DNA of 64,000 bases, taken from Falsochrobactrum tianjinense (GTDB lineage: Bacteria > Pseudomonadota > Alphaproteobacteria > Rhizobiales > Rhizobiaceae). The notes under the pieces were generated by a model, which saw only the letters and a program-made list of their open reading frames with translations, was not told the origin of the DNA and ran no database searches. The stretch is from the NCBI RefSeq assembly GCF_019100495.1, contig NZ_JAHRVA010000002.1:325960-389959 (forward strand), given 5' to 3'. This document shows positions 9,593-18,518 of this stretch, piece by piece. The position numbers and the translations under genes were made by a program. Each line of letters starts with the position of its first letter. The first letter of the stretch is position 1.

Positions 9593-10062
9593 ACCTTTTT
9601 ATTGATGCCCAGGCCGCTTTTATGAGCTGTTTGGGCATTAATGCTGGGCGGCTTTGCACCTGCGTATCGGATCCGCAATTATAATGATCCGCTAAGCTTT
9701 CTCCACATCTGCCAGAGCAAGCGCAGCTTCAATAATTAATCTTATCTGGGCAGTGGCCCCCTACCCTTTTATTTACTTCGGCCTGTTTTTTCCGGTACGC
9801 AGGGTAGGCTGGCTGTATGTTTTGCCGTGCGCCGAAAATCTCACCCGCCAAGCGGATATCGGAATGCACGCTATCAGATTGTAGAACCCTGCCTTTAACC
9901 TGAACATACATCAAACTGTCATTAAGCTGCAGCACAGCTGTTACAGAAGAACCTTACAAGCCGCACAGAAATTCGGAATTGCCAGGCAATTTCGATCCTG
10001 CGGCCAATCGTAATCTATCCGTCACGGCCGCAGTCTTTTTGAATAGACAAAGGAACAGACCC
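9593..10062. other. intergenic region carrying the PhoB-box promoter
   Basis: 470 bases between the acetamidase gene and the metallophosphoesterase gene. Apart from the PhoB-like box at 9916-9944 it contains only a short imperfect hairpin just after the acetamidase gene (TGCCCA/TGGGCA arms near 9606-9639). A 68-codon frame on the minus strand (9729-9935) has no recognisable protein features and is not called. Confidence 0.5.
9916..9944 (+). promoter_or_regulatory. PhoB box (three 7-bp units, 11-bp period)
   Basis: Three direct units CTGTCAT, CTGCAGC and CTGTTAC are each separated by 4 bases, giving the 11-bp period of PhoB operators (consensus CTGTCAT-N4-CTGTCAY). The first and third units match the consensus well; the middle one is degenerate. 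The box lies about 120 bases before the start of the phosphodiesterase/ABC operon. PhoB-dependent induction under phosphate limitation is the natural prediction, as for ugp operons elsewhere. Not tested; a -10 element was not assigned with confidence. Confidence 0.65.
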
Positions 10063-10908
10063 GTGCGGATTATTCAGATCTCCGATACACATTTGAGCCC
10101 CGGCAAACCTCATTTCAATAATAATTGGGAGCCGCTTGTCGAATGGATAAAAGAGCAAAAGCCGGATCTGATTATTCACACGGGCGATCTCGCGGTTGAT
10201 GGCGCAGATGTTGAGAAAGATCTGTTGTTTTGCCGCGCACTCTTCGATGAGTTACCGGTACGTATCATTTACGTTCCCGGCAATCACGATATCGGCCATT
10301 TGCCGGGGTCCCACCAGCCGGTCAACGCGCAGCGTCTCGCCCGGTGGCATCAGCATATCGGGCCTGATCGGTGGGCCGAAGACTTTGGCAACTGGCGTCT
10401 TATTGGGCTAAACAGCCTCATCATTGGTAGCGATGGCGAAGAGGAAGAAGCGCAATTTCTGTGGCTGGAGAATGAGCTTCAAAACACCGATGGCAGGCCG
10501 GTGGCAATCTTCGCCCATAAGCCGCTTTTCGTCGATAAGCCAGACGAAGGGGATACTGGCTATTGGGGCATTCGCCCCGCAGCACGACAGCGCCATTATG
10601 ATTTGTTTGCGGCGCATAATGTCCGCCTTCATGCAAGCGGTCACCTTCATCGCGCCCACGCAACTGTGGCACACGGCATTGAATGTATCTGGTGCCCGGC
10701 CAGCAGTTTTATCGTCGGCAACATGGAAAGGGACTTGCCGGGACAGCGTATTCTCGGCGCGGTTATCCATGATCTTGACGACAACTTCAGAACAGAAATC
10801 GTCGAAATCGCATCGCTGACGCCGCATCTGCTCGATGATGTTGCGCACGAAGTCTATCCAAAACATACGGAAGATAGTGTCAAAGTGAGTGCTGAGGAGA
10901 GCAATTGA
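10063..10908 (+). CDS. class III (GpdQ-like) metallophosphoesterase
   Basis: Binuclear-metal phosphodiesterase. Numbering from the GTG at 10063, the metal ligands are D8 and H10 (QISDTH), D42 (HTGD), N74/H75 (PGNHD), the histidine of AHKPLF and the final GHLH pair near residue 192. The nearest described relatives are GpdQ-type glycerophosphodiesterases and cyclic-nucleotide phosphodiesterases; the substrate here is unproven. GTG 10063 was chosen because an AAAGGA site lies 7 bases before it and homology begins at RIIQISDTH; an earlier ATG at 9979 would add 28 residues of poor composition. It is the first gene of a PhoB-box operon and its TGA overlaps the ATG of the ABC ATPase, which suggests it frees glycerol phosphate or phosphate from an imported compound. 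Confidence 0.88.
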   Translation: MRIIQISDTHLSPGKPHFNNNWEPLVEWIKEQKPDLIIHTGDLAVDGADVEKDLLFCRALFDELPVRIIYVPGNHDIGHLPGSHQPVNAQRLARWHQHIGPDRWAEDFGNWRLIGLNSLIIGSDGEEEEAQFLWLENELQNTDGRPVAIFAHKPLFVDKPDEGDTGYWGIRPAARQRHYDLFAAHNVRLHASGHLHRAHATVAHGIECIWCPASSFIVGNMERDLPGQRILGAVIHDLDDNFRTEIVEIASLTPHLLDDVAHEVYPKHTEDSVKVSAEESN

Positions 10909-12086
10909 TGAGTGCTCTCTCAATTCAGAATATCAGCAAGCATTATGGCGACAACCATATCCTTGATGGCATTTCGATCGATGTTGAAGATGACGAATTT
11001 ATCGCTCTGGTCGGCCCATCCGGTTGTGGCAAGAGCACGCTTTTGCGTATTCTTGCCGGGCTTGATCACGCGGATACCGGCCATATCCAGCTGGGTGGGC
11101 GCGATATCACGGGTGCGCATCCGGCTGACCGGAATATCGCCATGGTATTCCAGTCCTACGCGCTTTACCCACATCTCACCACATCGCAGAATATTGCTGT
11201 GCCGCTCGCCATGCGAGATCTCAGCACGGCAGAACGCCTGCCTTTGATCGGAAACCTGATCCCAGCCCGCAAAGCCAAACTTGCGCGCATTAAAGCGCAG
11301 GTTGAAACAACCGCCCGAAGCCTCAAAATTGATTATTTACTGGACCGAAAGCCAGGCCAGATGTCTGGAGGCCAGCGCCAGCGAGTGGCACTTGCTCGTG
11401 CACTCGTGCGCCAGCCCGGTGTTTTTTTGATGGATGAGCCGCTTTCCAACCTCGACGCCAATTTGCGTGTTCATACCCGCGCAGAGATTGTGGAGCTGCA
11501 CCGGCGTGCAGGTGTTCCAACGATCTACGTAACACATGATCAGGCGGAAGCTCTCAGCATGGCGGACCGCGTGGCTGTGATGATGGGCGGAAAACTGCTG
11601 CAGATCGATGCGCCTGAAGCGCTTTACAATGATCCACGCCATATTGATGTCGCGAAATTTATAGGAACACCACATATCAATATTCTCGATTGCCTGGCGA
11701 GCGATGGCGGCATCGTCCACTTTGGCGGTCGCCCGATATTATTTGATGTACCGGCTTATGCTGATACAGTTTTACGGGTCGGCATACGCCCGGAACATTT
11801 CAAAATCACACGCGACGTCAAAACCGGTATTACAGGCACTATTTCCCGCATTGAATTTCTTGGCTCGGAAGTGCTCGTTTATGTCCGGACCAAAGGTGCG
11901 GCATGCGAATTTTCTGTAAAGCTTACGCCGGAGGAAACTACTGATATCGTCACCGGCCAGCCGGTCGGGCTCCAGTTTTCGGCTGATAAAGCGCATCTGT
12001 TTGGCGAAGACGGGCTACGCCTGCGTCTGCCAATGGGCACACATATTCATACCGCAGAAAATCAGAAGGCACCTGCCTATGTCTGA
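10908..12086 (+). CDS. UgpC/MalK-type sugar-phosphate ABC ATPase
   Basis: Energising subunit of a CUT1-family importer. Walker A GPSGCGKS is at residues 36-43, the signature is [15 protein letters not shown], Walker B FLMDEPLSNLDA, and a C-terminal TOBE/regulatory domain follows (about 235-392). ATG 10908 shares its A with the upstream TGA and is preceded by GAGGAG; a TTG at 10905 is less likely. The segment between the Q-loop and the signature (about residues 105-130, PLIGNLIPARKAKLARIK) is longer than in UgpC/MalK, an insertion of roughly 15-18 residues. The next gene starts inside its 3' end (8-base overlap). Confidence 0.92.
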   Translation: MSALSIQNISKHYGDNHILDGISIDVEDDEFIALVGPSGCGKSTLLRILAGLDHADTGHIQLGGRDITGAHPADRNIAMVFQSYALYPHLTTSQNIAVPLAMRDLSTAERLPLIGNLIPARKAKLARIKAQVETTARSLKIDYLLDRKPGQMSGGQRQRVALARALVRQPGVFLMDEPLSNLDANLRVHTRAEIVELHRRAGVPTIYVTHDQAEALSMADRVAVMMGGKLLQIDAPEALYNDPRHIDVAKFIGTPHINILDCLASDGGIVHFGGRPILFDVPAYADTVLRVGIRPEHFKITRDVKTGITGTISRIEFLGSEVLVYVRTKGAACEFSVKLTPEETTDIVTGQPVGLQFSADKAHLFGEDGLRLRLPMGTHIHTAENQKAPAYV

Positions 12087-13011
12087 TACGGTTTTACAAT
12101 CTCCCGCCCTCATGACCGCCCGCACCGGGGAGCAAAATGCTCGCCTTAGAGAAGAGCGTCAGGCATGGAAGCTTGCTGCCCCCGCAATAACGCTGACATT
12201 TCTTCTCATTTTGCTGCCGACATTTGCCGTGCTCATCTTGAGCCTGACGGATTTCGAGCTTGGTTATGATGGTTTCGAATTTATCGGATTTGACAATTAT
12301 CGCGAGCTGTTCAGCGATCGCACGTTCCTCACTTCACTGAAAAACACCACCTTTTACACCGCAGTTGTTGCCCCGGCCTCCATATTTCTCAGCCTGGGGG
12401 TGGCGATGCTGATTGAAAGCGAAACGCGGGGCAAATCCTTTTTCCGTACGGTCTATTTTCTGCCTGCAGTCTCGCTTCTCGTGGCGATGGCGACAGTTTG
12501 GCAATATCTGCTCCATCCCACGCTTGGCCCGGTTAATGCCCTGCTTTCCATGATCGGCATCGAGGGACCAAACTGGCTTGGCTCCAGCGACACCGCGCTT
12601 ATCAGCATTGCGATGATCGGCGTCTGGCAAAGCGTGGGCTTTAACATGGTGCTGTTTCTGGCCGGCCTCACAGCCATCCCGCGTGAACTCTATTCTGCAG
12701 CGGAAGTCGACGGCGTGAAAAGCAGTTGGGAGCGTTTTCGTCTAGTGACATGGCCGCTGCTTGGCCCAACCACGCTCTTTGTCACCACCATCAGCGTCAT
12801 CAATTCCGTCAAGGTGTTCGAGACCGTCAAAACCCTCACCGAAGGGGGCCCGAACAAGTCAACCGAAGTGCTGCTCTATACGATCTATCAGGAAGGCTTT
12901 GTCTATTTGCGAGTTGGCTATGCCTCCGCCCTGACGGTCATTTTCCTCGCTGTTCTGGTCGTTCTGATGCTGCTGCAATTCCGCGTGCTGGATCGCCGCG
13001 TACATTATTGA
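12079..13011 (+). CDS. UgpA-type ABC permease
   Basis: Channel subunit of the CUT1-type importer, 310 residues with six predicted helices. The EAA loop near residue 205-225 (ELYSAAEVDGVKSSWERF) docks the ATPase. The start ATG 12079 (MSDTVLQSP) lies 8 bases inside the ATPase gene; an upstream in-frame start would give a long tail with no membrane-protein character. The N-terminal 40 residues are cytoplasmic and charged. Functions with the UgpE-type protein encoded 8 bases downstream. Confidence 0.92.
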   Translation: MSDTVLQSPALMTARTGEQNARLREERQAWKLAAPAITLTFLLILLPTFAVLILSLTDFELGYDGFEFIGFDNYRELFSDRTFLTSLKNTTFYTAVVAPASIFLSLGVAMLIESETRGKSFFRTVYFLPAVSLLVAMATVWQYLLHPTLGPVNALLSMIGIEGPNWLGSSDTALISIAMIGVWQSVGFNMVLFLAGLTAIPRELYSAAEVDGVKSSWERFRLVTWPLLGPTTLFVTTISVINSVKVFETVKTLTEGGPNKSTEVLLYTIYQEGFVYLRVGYASALTVIFLAVLVVLMLLQFRVLDRRVHY

Positions 13012-13019
13012 GGTCAACA

Positions 13020-13841
13020 ATGACTGTCGCTCGCACTATTAGGCTGTCTCTGCTTTCGCTGGGTGCCGTTGTCTTTCTCGCGCCTTACGTCTTCATGCTT
13101 TCGACGGCCGCAAAATCTCAGCAAGACATCTTCTCGTCTTCTCTCATGCTGATACCGCAGAACTGGGCGCTGCTGGAAAATCTCGGCAAAGCATTTAGTC
13201 GCATTCCCATGCTGCAACTATTGCTCAATGGGATTATGGTTTGCGCGATAATCCTGACGGTGCAGATCATTGTCGCCGTGCCTTGCGCCTATGCAATGGC
13301 AAAGCTGAAGTTCCGTGGCCAGCGCGCCATGATGATCCTGGTCTTACTGGGCCTGCTTGTGCCTATTCATGCAACAGCCCTGCCCTTCTATGTCAGCTTC
13401 AGCAAGCTTGGTCTGCTTAATACGTTTTTTGCCCTTTGCGCGCCGTTCTTCATCACGGTCTTCGGCATATTTCTTTTCCTGCAATTCTTCCGCTCGATGC
13501 CGGATGATCTGATGAGTGCTGCGCGCCTTGATGGCATGTCCGAAGCCGGAATTATCGCCCGCGTGATCGTCCCCAATGCCTGGCCAGCAATCACCGCCTT
13601 TTCAATCTTTTCGGTGGTCGCACACTGGAATGATCTTTTCTGGCCGCTCATCGTCGTCAACAGCATCGAGCGCTCTACGCCACCCCTTGGCCTGCTTTAT
13701 TTCCGCGCCGCTGAATCGGGCGACAATTACGGTGCGCTTATGGCAGCCACACTGATCATCACGCTTCCCCTACTCCTTGCTTTCTTGGCGGCACAGCGCC
13801 GCTTTATCGAAGGCATCACCCTTACAGGACTGAAAGGGTGA
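13020..13841 (+). CDS. UgpE-type ABC permease
   Basis: Second channel subunit, 273 residues, six helices, with an EAA loop around residue 170 (DDLMSAARLDGMSEAGI). The start is ATG 13020 with a GAGGT site at 13010-13014. It pairs with the UgpA-type protein in the usual CUT1 arrangement of two permeases. It ends 47 bases before the binding-protein gene. Confidence 0.92.
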   Translation: MTVARTIRLSLLSLGAVVFLAPYVFMLSTAAKSQQDIFSSSLMLIPQNWALLENLGKAFSRIPMLQLLLNGIMVCAIILTVQIIVAVPCAYAMAKLKFRGQRAMMILVLLGLLVPIHATALPFYVSFSKLGLLNTFFALCAPFFITVFGIFLFLQFFRSMPDDLMSAARLDGMSEAGIIARVIVPNAWPAITAFSIFSVVAHWNDLFWPLIVVNSIERSTPPLGLLYFRAAESGDNYGALMAATLIITLPLLLAFLAAQRRFIEGITLTGLKG

Positions 13842-13888
13842 TTTTCAGTCCCCCTCCTCCCCTCCCCAAGTTGTTGAAAGGTAATATT

Positions 13889-15154
13889 ATGAAACGGCTT
13901 TCCAGCGCGTTTGCTGCAGCAGTGATTGCAACGGGGTTTGCTACGCCTGCCTTGGCTGAGACAAACCTTAACGTTCATTATCCGATGCCCGGTTTCTTTA
14001 AAGATGTAATGGCCAACATCTCCGAGAAGTTCATGGAAGAAAACCCGGATATCAAGATCAATTTTGTTAGTCCTTCGGCCACCTATGAAGAAGGCATCCA
14101 GACAATCATGCGTCAGGCCGGCTCACCGGATATGCCTGATATTACCTTTACCGGCCTCAATCGCCTTCGGCTGCTGACTGAGCGCAATATCGGCCTTGAT
14201 CTCAAGCCGCGTGTCGATCAGGAAGAGGATATGGACGCGCAGGGCTTTTCCGAAAACATCCTGAAGCTTGCACGCGTTGGCGACCGCCAGGTTGGTCTTG
14301 CTTTCGCAACCTCCAATCCAATCATGTATTATAATGCCGATCTGGTGCGTGCTGCTGGTGGCAACCCTGATACACCGCCCACCACCTGGGACGAAGTGAT
14401 CGAACTTGGCGGTAAAATCAAAGCTCTCGGCGATGGCAATGAGGGTATTGATTTCCGCTGGCAGGGCGATGACTGGATGTTCTCTGCCCTCTTGTTTGGT
14501 GCTGGCGGCACAATGCTGTCCGAAGATGAAAAGAAAGTTGCTTTCGGCGGACCGGAAGGGCTTGAAAGCCTTAAGCTGATTGACCGCATGGTCAAGGAAG
14601 GCGGCATGCCGGTACTGACCAAGCAGGCTGGCGAACAGTCCTTTGCTGCCGGTAAAGTTGGCTTTGCATTCCAGAGCACCGGTGGGCTGCGCAATACCAT
14701 CAACAGCGTTGGCGACAAATTCGATCTGCGTACAGCAAAAATTCCGCTGATCGACTCTGAAAACGGGCGTCTGCCAACCGGCGGTAATGCGGTTATCATT
14801 CTGACCGAAGACGAAGCCAAGCAGGATGCAGCCTGGAAATTCGCCAAATTCGCTGCCGGTCCTTATGGCGCTTCCGTGGTTGTACCAGGCACAGGATATG
14901 TGCCCAACAATGAACTGGCCGCGAAATCAGACGAATATCTGGGTACGTTCTACGATGAAAACCCGCTCTTCAAAGCCGGTCTCAACCAGATGTCAATTAT
15001 GATACCTTGGTATGCTTTCCCCGGTTCGAACGGCGTGAAGGTCACGCAGACCATCGTCGACAATCTCTCGCGCCTTGTCGAACAGTCGGCAACACCGGAA
15101 GAAGTGCTCATCGATATGGAAAAAGAAGTGCAGCGTCTGCTGCCACGCAAATAA
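13889..15154 (+). CDS. UgpB-like ABC substrate-binding protein (SBP family 1)
   Basis: Periplasmic receptor for the importer above. The 421-residue protein begins with a Sec signal peptide (MKRLSSAFAAAV..., cleavage after PALA) and has the SBP_bac_1 fold pattern: NVHYPMPGFF at the mature N-terminus, a YNADLVRAAGGNPD..PPTTWDE segment near residue 155 and GGNAVII near 305. The gene is last in the operon, whereas classical ugp operons begin with ugpB. Given the PhoB box and the phosphodiesterase, a phosphorylated polyol or glycerophosphodiester ligand is likely but not shown. The ATG at 13889 is preceded by GAAAGG. Confidence 0.9.
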   Translation: MKRLSSAFAAAVIATGFATPALAETNLNVHYPMPGFFKDVMANISEKFMEENPDIKINFVSPSATYEEGIQTIMRQAGSPDMPDITFTGLNRLRLLTERNIGLDLKPRVDQEEDMDAQGFSENILKLARVGDRQVGLAFATSNPIMYYNADLVRAAGGNPDTPPTTWDEVIELGGKIKALGDGNEGIDFRWQGDDWMFSALLFGAGGTMLSEDEKKVAFGGPEGLESLKLIDRMVKEGGMPVLTKQAGEQSFAAGKVGFAFQSTGGLRNTINSVGDKFDLRTAKIPLIDSENGRLPTGGNAVIILTEDEAKQDAAWKFAKFAAGPYGASVVVPGTGYVPNNELAAKSDEYLGTFYDENPLFKAGLNQMSIMIPWYAFPGSNGVKVTQTIVDNLSRLVEQSATPEEVLIDMEKEVQRLLPRK

Positions 15155-15185
15155 GCGCGATCCAGACAAGCGCAGACTAATAAAG

Positions 15186-15224
15186 AGAGGTCGCGCGGTA
15201 CTGCCGCGCGGCCTCTGCGATTTT
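15186..15224 (+). terminator. Rho-independent terminator of the phosphodiesterase/ABC operon
   Basis: Arms AGAGGTCGCGCGG (15186-15198) and CCGCGCGGCCTCT (15204-15216) form a 13-bp stem with one G-T wobble and a 5-base loop, followed by TTTTC at 15220-15224. It lies 32 bases after the binding-protein stop and closes the operon. Confidence 0.85.
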
Positions 15225-15320
15225 CTAGTGTCTTTTAGCGGTTTGACTAAGTGCCATCTTTATTTGGGTGGCGATAAGTCGCCGATCTTGCTACTGAGTT
15301 TCCATTCGGGAGGGATCGGA

Positions 15321-16163
15321 ATGCAGGGCAACATCGCAGCATCACAGGTCAAAGATTGGGATCTGGCTTATTCCAATCTGGAACATGTCGCAGCGTCCGC
15401 TTCATATCCGCCTTTATGGCTTGAGCGATCATCAGAGATGCGTAAGGAGATGGAAGCGCAGGGACGCTTTATCAGTGATGTGCGTTACGGCACGCGTGAG
15501 CGCAATGTGCTGGATATTGTGACGCCTGAAGGCGCGCCACGCGGCCTGGTTGTCTTCATCCATGGCGGCTATTGGCGGCGTTTTGACAAAAGCTTCTTCG
15601 CCCATATGGCGCGCGGCCCTGTCGCGCACGGTTATGCCGTTGCCCTCCCCTCTCATACGCCCTGCCCCAAAGCGCGGGTTGGCGAGATCACGCAAGAAAT
15701 CGGCCTGGCAATCACGAAAGCCGCATCGATGGTCGAAGGTCCGCTATATATTACAGGCCATTCGGCAGGCGGACACCTATCCGCCCGCATGGTTACAACA
15801 GACACGCCGCTTTCCCCTGAGCTGCAAAAGCGTTTGCGTAAAATCCTACCCATCTCGCCTGTCTGTGATTTACGGCCTTTGCTGCGTCTGGAAATGAACG
15901 AAGACTTTAGGCTTGATCTCGAACAGGCCCGGAGCGAAAGCCCGGCTTTACTGGAGCCTCTGGCGGGCATTGATCTGACAGCCTGGGTTGGTGCCGATGA
16001 ATTGCCGGAATTTGTCAGACAAAATCATATTCTGGTCAGCATGTGGAGCGGGTTTAACTGCCAGGTTGAAGAAATCACCGAGCCTGGAAAGCATCATATG
16101 AACATTCTTGACGGGCTCAGCGACCCAGATCATTTGCTTACACGCAAGCTCCTATGTCTATAA
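15321..16163 (+). CDS. alpha/beta hydrolase, arylformamidase-like
   Basis: Serine hydrolase of the alpha/beta fold, 280 residues. The oxyanion-hole motif HGGYW lies near residue 79-83 and the nucleophile elbow GHSAGGH near residue 145-151; a histidine near the C-terminus (KHHMN) would complete the triad. HGGYW together with GHSAGGH is the pattern of kynurenine formamidases and related esterases. The ATG at 15321 follows a GGGAGGGA site. The gene stands alone between the ABC operon terminator and a branched-chain ABC operon, so a role with the latter is only a guess. No other kynurenine-pathway gene is in the window. Confidence 0.82.
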   Translation: MQGNIAASQVKDWDLAYSNLEHVAASASYPPLWLERSSEMRKEMEAQGRFISDVRYGTRERNVLDIVTPEGAPRGLVVFIHGGYWRRFDKSFFAHMARGPVAHGYAVALPSHTPCPKARVGEITQEIGLAITKAASMVEGPLYITGHSAGGHLSARMVTTDTPLSPELQKRLRKILPISPVCDLRPLLRLEMNEDFRLDLEQARSESPALLEPLAGIDLTAWVGADELPEFVRQNHILVSMWSGFNCQVEEITEPGKHHMNILDGLSDPDHLLTRKLLCL

Positions 16164-16187
16164 AATAGCGAAAAGGTCAATAATCAC

Positions 16188-16228
16188 CGATGGTTACGAC
16201 AAATAGCAAAATAAAGCTTGTAACCCAT
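16188..16228. promoter_or_regulatory. imperfect inverted repeat before the Liv-type operon
   Basis: GATGGTTAC (16188-16196) and GTAACCCATC (16219-16228) form an inverted repeat with one extra base, about 45-85 bases before the binding-protein start. It could be an operator for the operon. No regulator is encoded nearby, so this is only a candidate. Confidence 0.3.
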
Positions 16229-16273
16229 CAGAAGTTTATTATCCAACGATACCAAAATTGTGAGGGAACATAG

Positions 16274-17422
16274 ATGAAGCGCATTACTCTTGCTCTATCA
16301 ACCGCCAGCATTGGGCTGGGCCTGGTATTTTCCAATCCGGCACTCGCTGATCCCCTGAAAATCGGGATGATCACTACCTTGTCCGGTGGCGGGGCAGGCC
16401 TTGGCATTGATATTCGCGATGGATTTTTACTTGCGATAAAGCAATCCGGCAATAAGGACGTTGAAGTCATCGTCGAAGATGATGCGCAAAAGCCGGAACT
16501 GGCGGTCCAGATCGCTGATAAAATGGTGCAGAGCGATAAGGTCGACATTCTGACTGGTATAGTCTGGTCCAACCTTGCCATGGCCGTGGTGCCAAGTGTT
16601 GTGGCGCAAGACAAAATCTATATTTCCACCAATGCAGGCCCTTCCGCTTTGGCAGGTGCCAGGTGCCACGCCAATTATTTCAATGCAGCCTATCAAAACG
16701 ATAATCTGCACGAGGCGGTCGGTAATTATGCCAATGATGCTGGCTATAAAAACACCTTCATTCTTGCGCCTAACTATCCGGCAGGCACGGATGCCCTGAC
16801 GGGCTTCAAGCGCTTTTATAAGGGCGGACTGGCTGGCGAAATCTACACGAAAGTCGGTCAGACCGATTATGCTGCTGAAATTGCCCAGATCCGTAATTCC
16901 GGCGCAGATTCGGTCTATTTTTTCCTGCCTGGCGGCATGGGTATTGCTTTCATGAAGCAATATTCGCAATCGGGTATGACCATTCCTGTTATGGGGCCTG
17001 GCTTTTCTTTTGATCAGGACGTTCTTGCGGCGATTGGCGATGCGGCGATTGGTGTGAAGAACTCATCGCATTGGTCGAAGGATCTCGATAATCCAGCCAA
17101 CAAGGCTTATGTCGAAGCTTTCCAAAAGGAATATGGCCGTTTGCCCTCGCTTTATGCAACACAGGGCTTTGATGCTGCCAATCTCATTCTTTCTGCGGTG
17201 GCCAAAGCCGATGTGAACGATAAGGACGCTTTCCGCGCTGCGATGAAAGCTGCTGATTTTGATTCAGTTCGGGGCAAATTCTCCTTCGGCAATAACAACC
17301 ATCCGATTCAGGATATTTATATCCGTGAAGTCATCAAGGAAGATGGCGTTCTGACCAACAAGATTGTGGCAACGAGCTTGAAAGACCGTCACGACGCTTA
17401 TGCTCAGGATTGCAAACTCTGA
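16274..17422 (+). CDS. LivJ-type branched-chain amino acid ABC binding protein
   Basis: Periplasmic receptor of the HAAT importer family. The 382-residue protein has a signal peptide (cleavage after NPALA), then the type I fold start DPLKIGMITTLSG and the DIRDGFLLAIKQ segment near residue 50. Acid and aromatic residues downstream fit Peripla_BP_6. The ATG at 16274 has a GAGGGA site. It heads a five-gene operon. Members of this family bind amino acids, amides, urea or aromatic acids, so the ligand remains open. Confidence 0.9.
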   Translation: MKRITLALSTASIGLGLVFSNPALADPLKIGMITTLSGGGAGLGIDIRDGFLLAIKQSGNKDVEVIVEDDAQKPELAVQIADKMVQSDKVDILTGIVWSNLAMAVVPSVVAQDKIYISTNAGPSALAGARCHANYFNAAYQNDNLHEAVGNYANDAGYKNTFILAPNYPAGTDALTGFKRFYKGGLAGEIYTKVGQTDYAAEIAQIRNSGADSVYFFLPGGMGIAFMKQYSQSGMTIPVMGPGFSFDQDVLAAIGDAAIGVKNSSHWSKDLDNPANKAYVEAFQKEYGRLPSLYATQGFDAANLILSAVAKADVNDKDAFRAAMKAADFDSVRGKFSFGNNNHPIQDIYIREVIKEDGVLTNKIVATSLKDRHDAYAQDCKL

Positions 17423-17435
17423 GTAACGCCTGAGT

Positions 17436-17462
17436 AGCAGCGGCGATAATTTCGCCGTTGCT
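17436..17462 (+). other. intercistronic hairpin after the binding-protein gene
   Basis: Arms AGCAGCGGCGA (17436-17446) and TCGCCGTTGCT (17452-17462) pair over 11 bp with one G-T wobble and a 5-base loop, 13 bases after the binding-protein stop. No T-run follows, so it is more likely an mRNA-stabilising or partial-termination element that raises receptor output relative to the permeases. Confidence 0.6.
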
Positions 17463-17525
17463 ATCGTCATTTCCAGTTGCCGGACTTTCTCATTTCAGCC
17501 GAAAAATATTGAAACGGAAGCGGTT

Positions 17526-18446
17526 TTGTCGTCTGCACTATTCATTGAGCAATTACTCAACGGGCTGCAATTCGGCGTCATGCTATTTTTGATGGCGGCC
17601 GGCCTGACCCTGATCTTCGGCGTAATGGGGATCATCAATCTCGCCCATGGTTCGCTATTTATGATCGGGGCTTTCGCTTGCGCGTTGGTCGCTGCGGCAA
17701 CCGGTTCGTTCTGGCTCGGACTGATGGCAAGTTTGGTTGCGGCGGCGGCGGCAGGTGCAGTCATCGAAATGGCGGTTATCCGAAAACTTTATAGCCGCAA
17801 TCATTTGGATCAGGTTTTGGCAACTTTTGCCTTGATATTGATTTTTTCCGACGCAACACGATGGGTTTTCGGATCTTTCCCGTATTATCTGGATATCCCC
17901 CCCATATTACAGGGGGCGGTGACATTGCCGGGTGGATTGCAATATCAGCTCTATCGTCTGGCAATTATCGGCGTAGGTATCTTAGTCTCGATAGGGCTTT
18001 ACCTGTTAATTTCCAAGACACGACTGGGTATGCGTATTCGTGCCGGTGAATCTGACCGTGAAATGATCGGCGCGTTAGGTGTTGATATTGCCCGGCTTAA
18101 CACGATCGTTTTTGCGCTTGGCGCAACATTAGCTGGTCTTGCCGGGGCATTGGTCGGTGCGTTGCAATCGGTGCAGGTCGGCATGGGCGAGCCGGTTCTG
18201 ATCTTGGCTTTCGTGGTAATTGTTATTGGCGGGATTGGCTCCGTCAAAGGAGCGTTTGCGGCAGCGGTTCTGGTTGGCGTAGTCGATACGATGGGGCGCT
18301 TTTTGCTGCCGAAATTATTCGCCATATTTATGGAGACGTCACAAGCTGCCACAGTCGGCACCGCTTTGGCATCGATGCTCATCTATATCGTTATGGCTGT
18401 TATTCTCACAATACGGCCTCGGGGATTGTTTGCAGCAAATGGATAA
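17526..18446 (+). CDS. LivH-type ABC permease
   Basis: First permease of the branched-chain-type importer, 306 residues, about eight helices. The family motif GLTLIFGVMGIINLAHGSLFM occurs near residues 26-46, and the C-terminal half carries GGIGSVKGAF. The proposed start is TTG at 17526 with a GGAAG site at 17516-17520. Located 103 bases after the receptor gene, beyond the intercistronic hairpin. Confidence 0.9.
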   Translation: MSSALFIEQLLNGLQFGVMLFLMAAGLTLIFGVMGIINLAHGSLFMIGAFACALVAAATGSFWLGLMASLVAAAAAGAVIEMAVIRKLYSRNHLDQVLATFALILIFSDATRWVFGSFPYYLDIPPILQGAVTLPGGLQYQLYRLAIIGVGILVSIGLYLLISKTRLGMRIRAGESDREMIGALGVDIARLNTIVFALGATLAGLAGALVGALQSVQVGMGEPVLILAFVVIVIGGIGSVKGAFAAAVLVGVVDTMGRFLLPKLFAIFMETSQAATVGTALASMLIYIVMAVILTIRPRGLFAANG

Positions 18447-18518
18447 TCCCGGAATATTTTATAGGCACCCCAAGCCATATGAAAAACATGCAGCTGAGCT
18501 ATGTCAGGGGCAAAAGCA

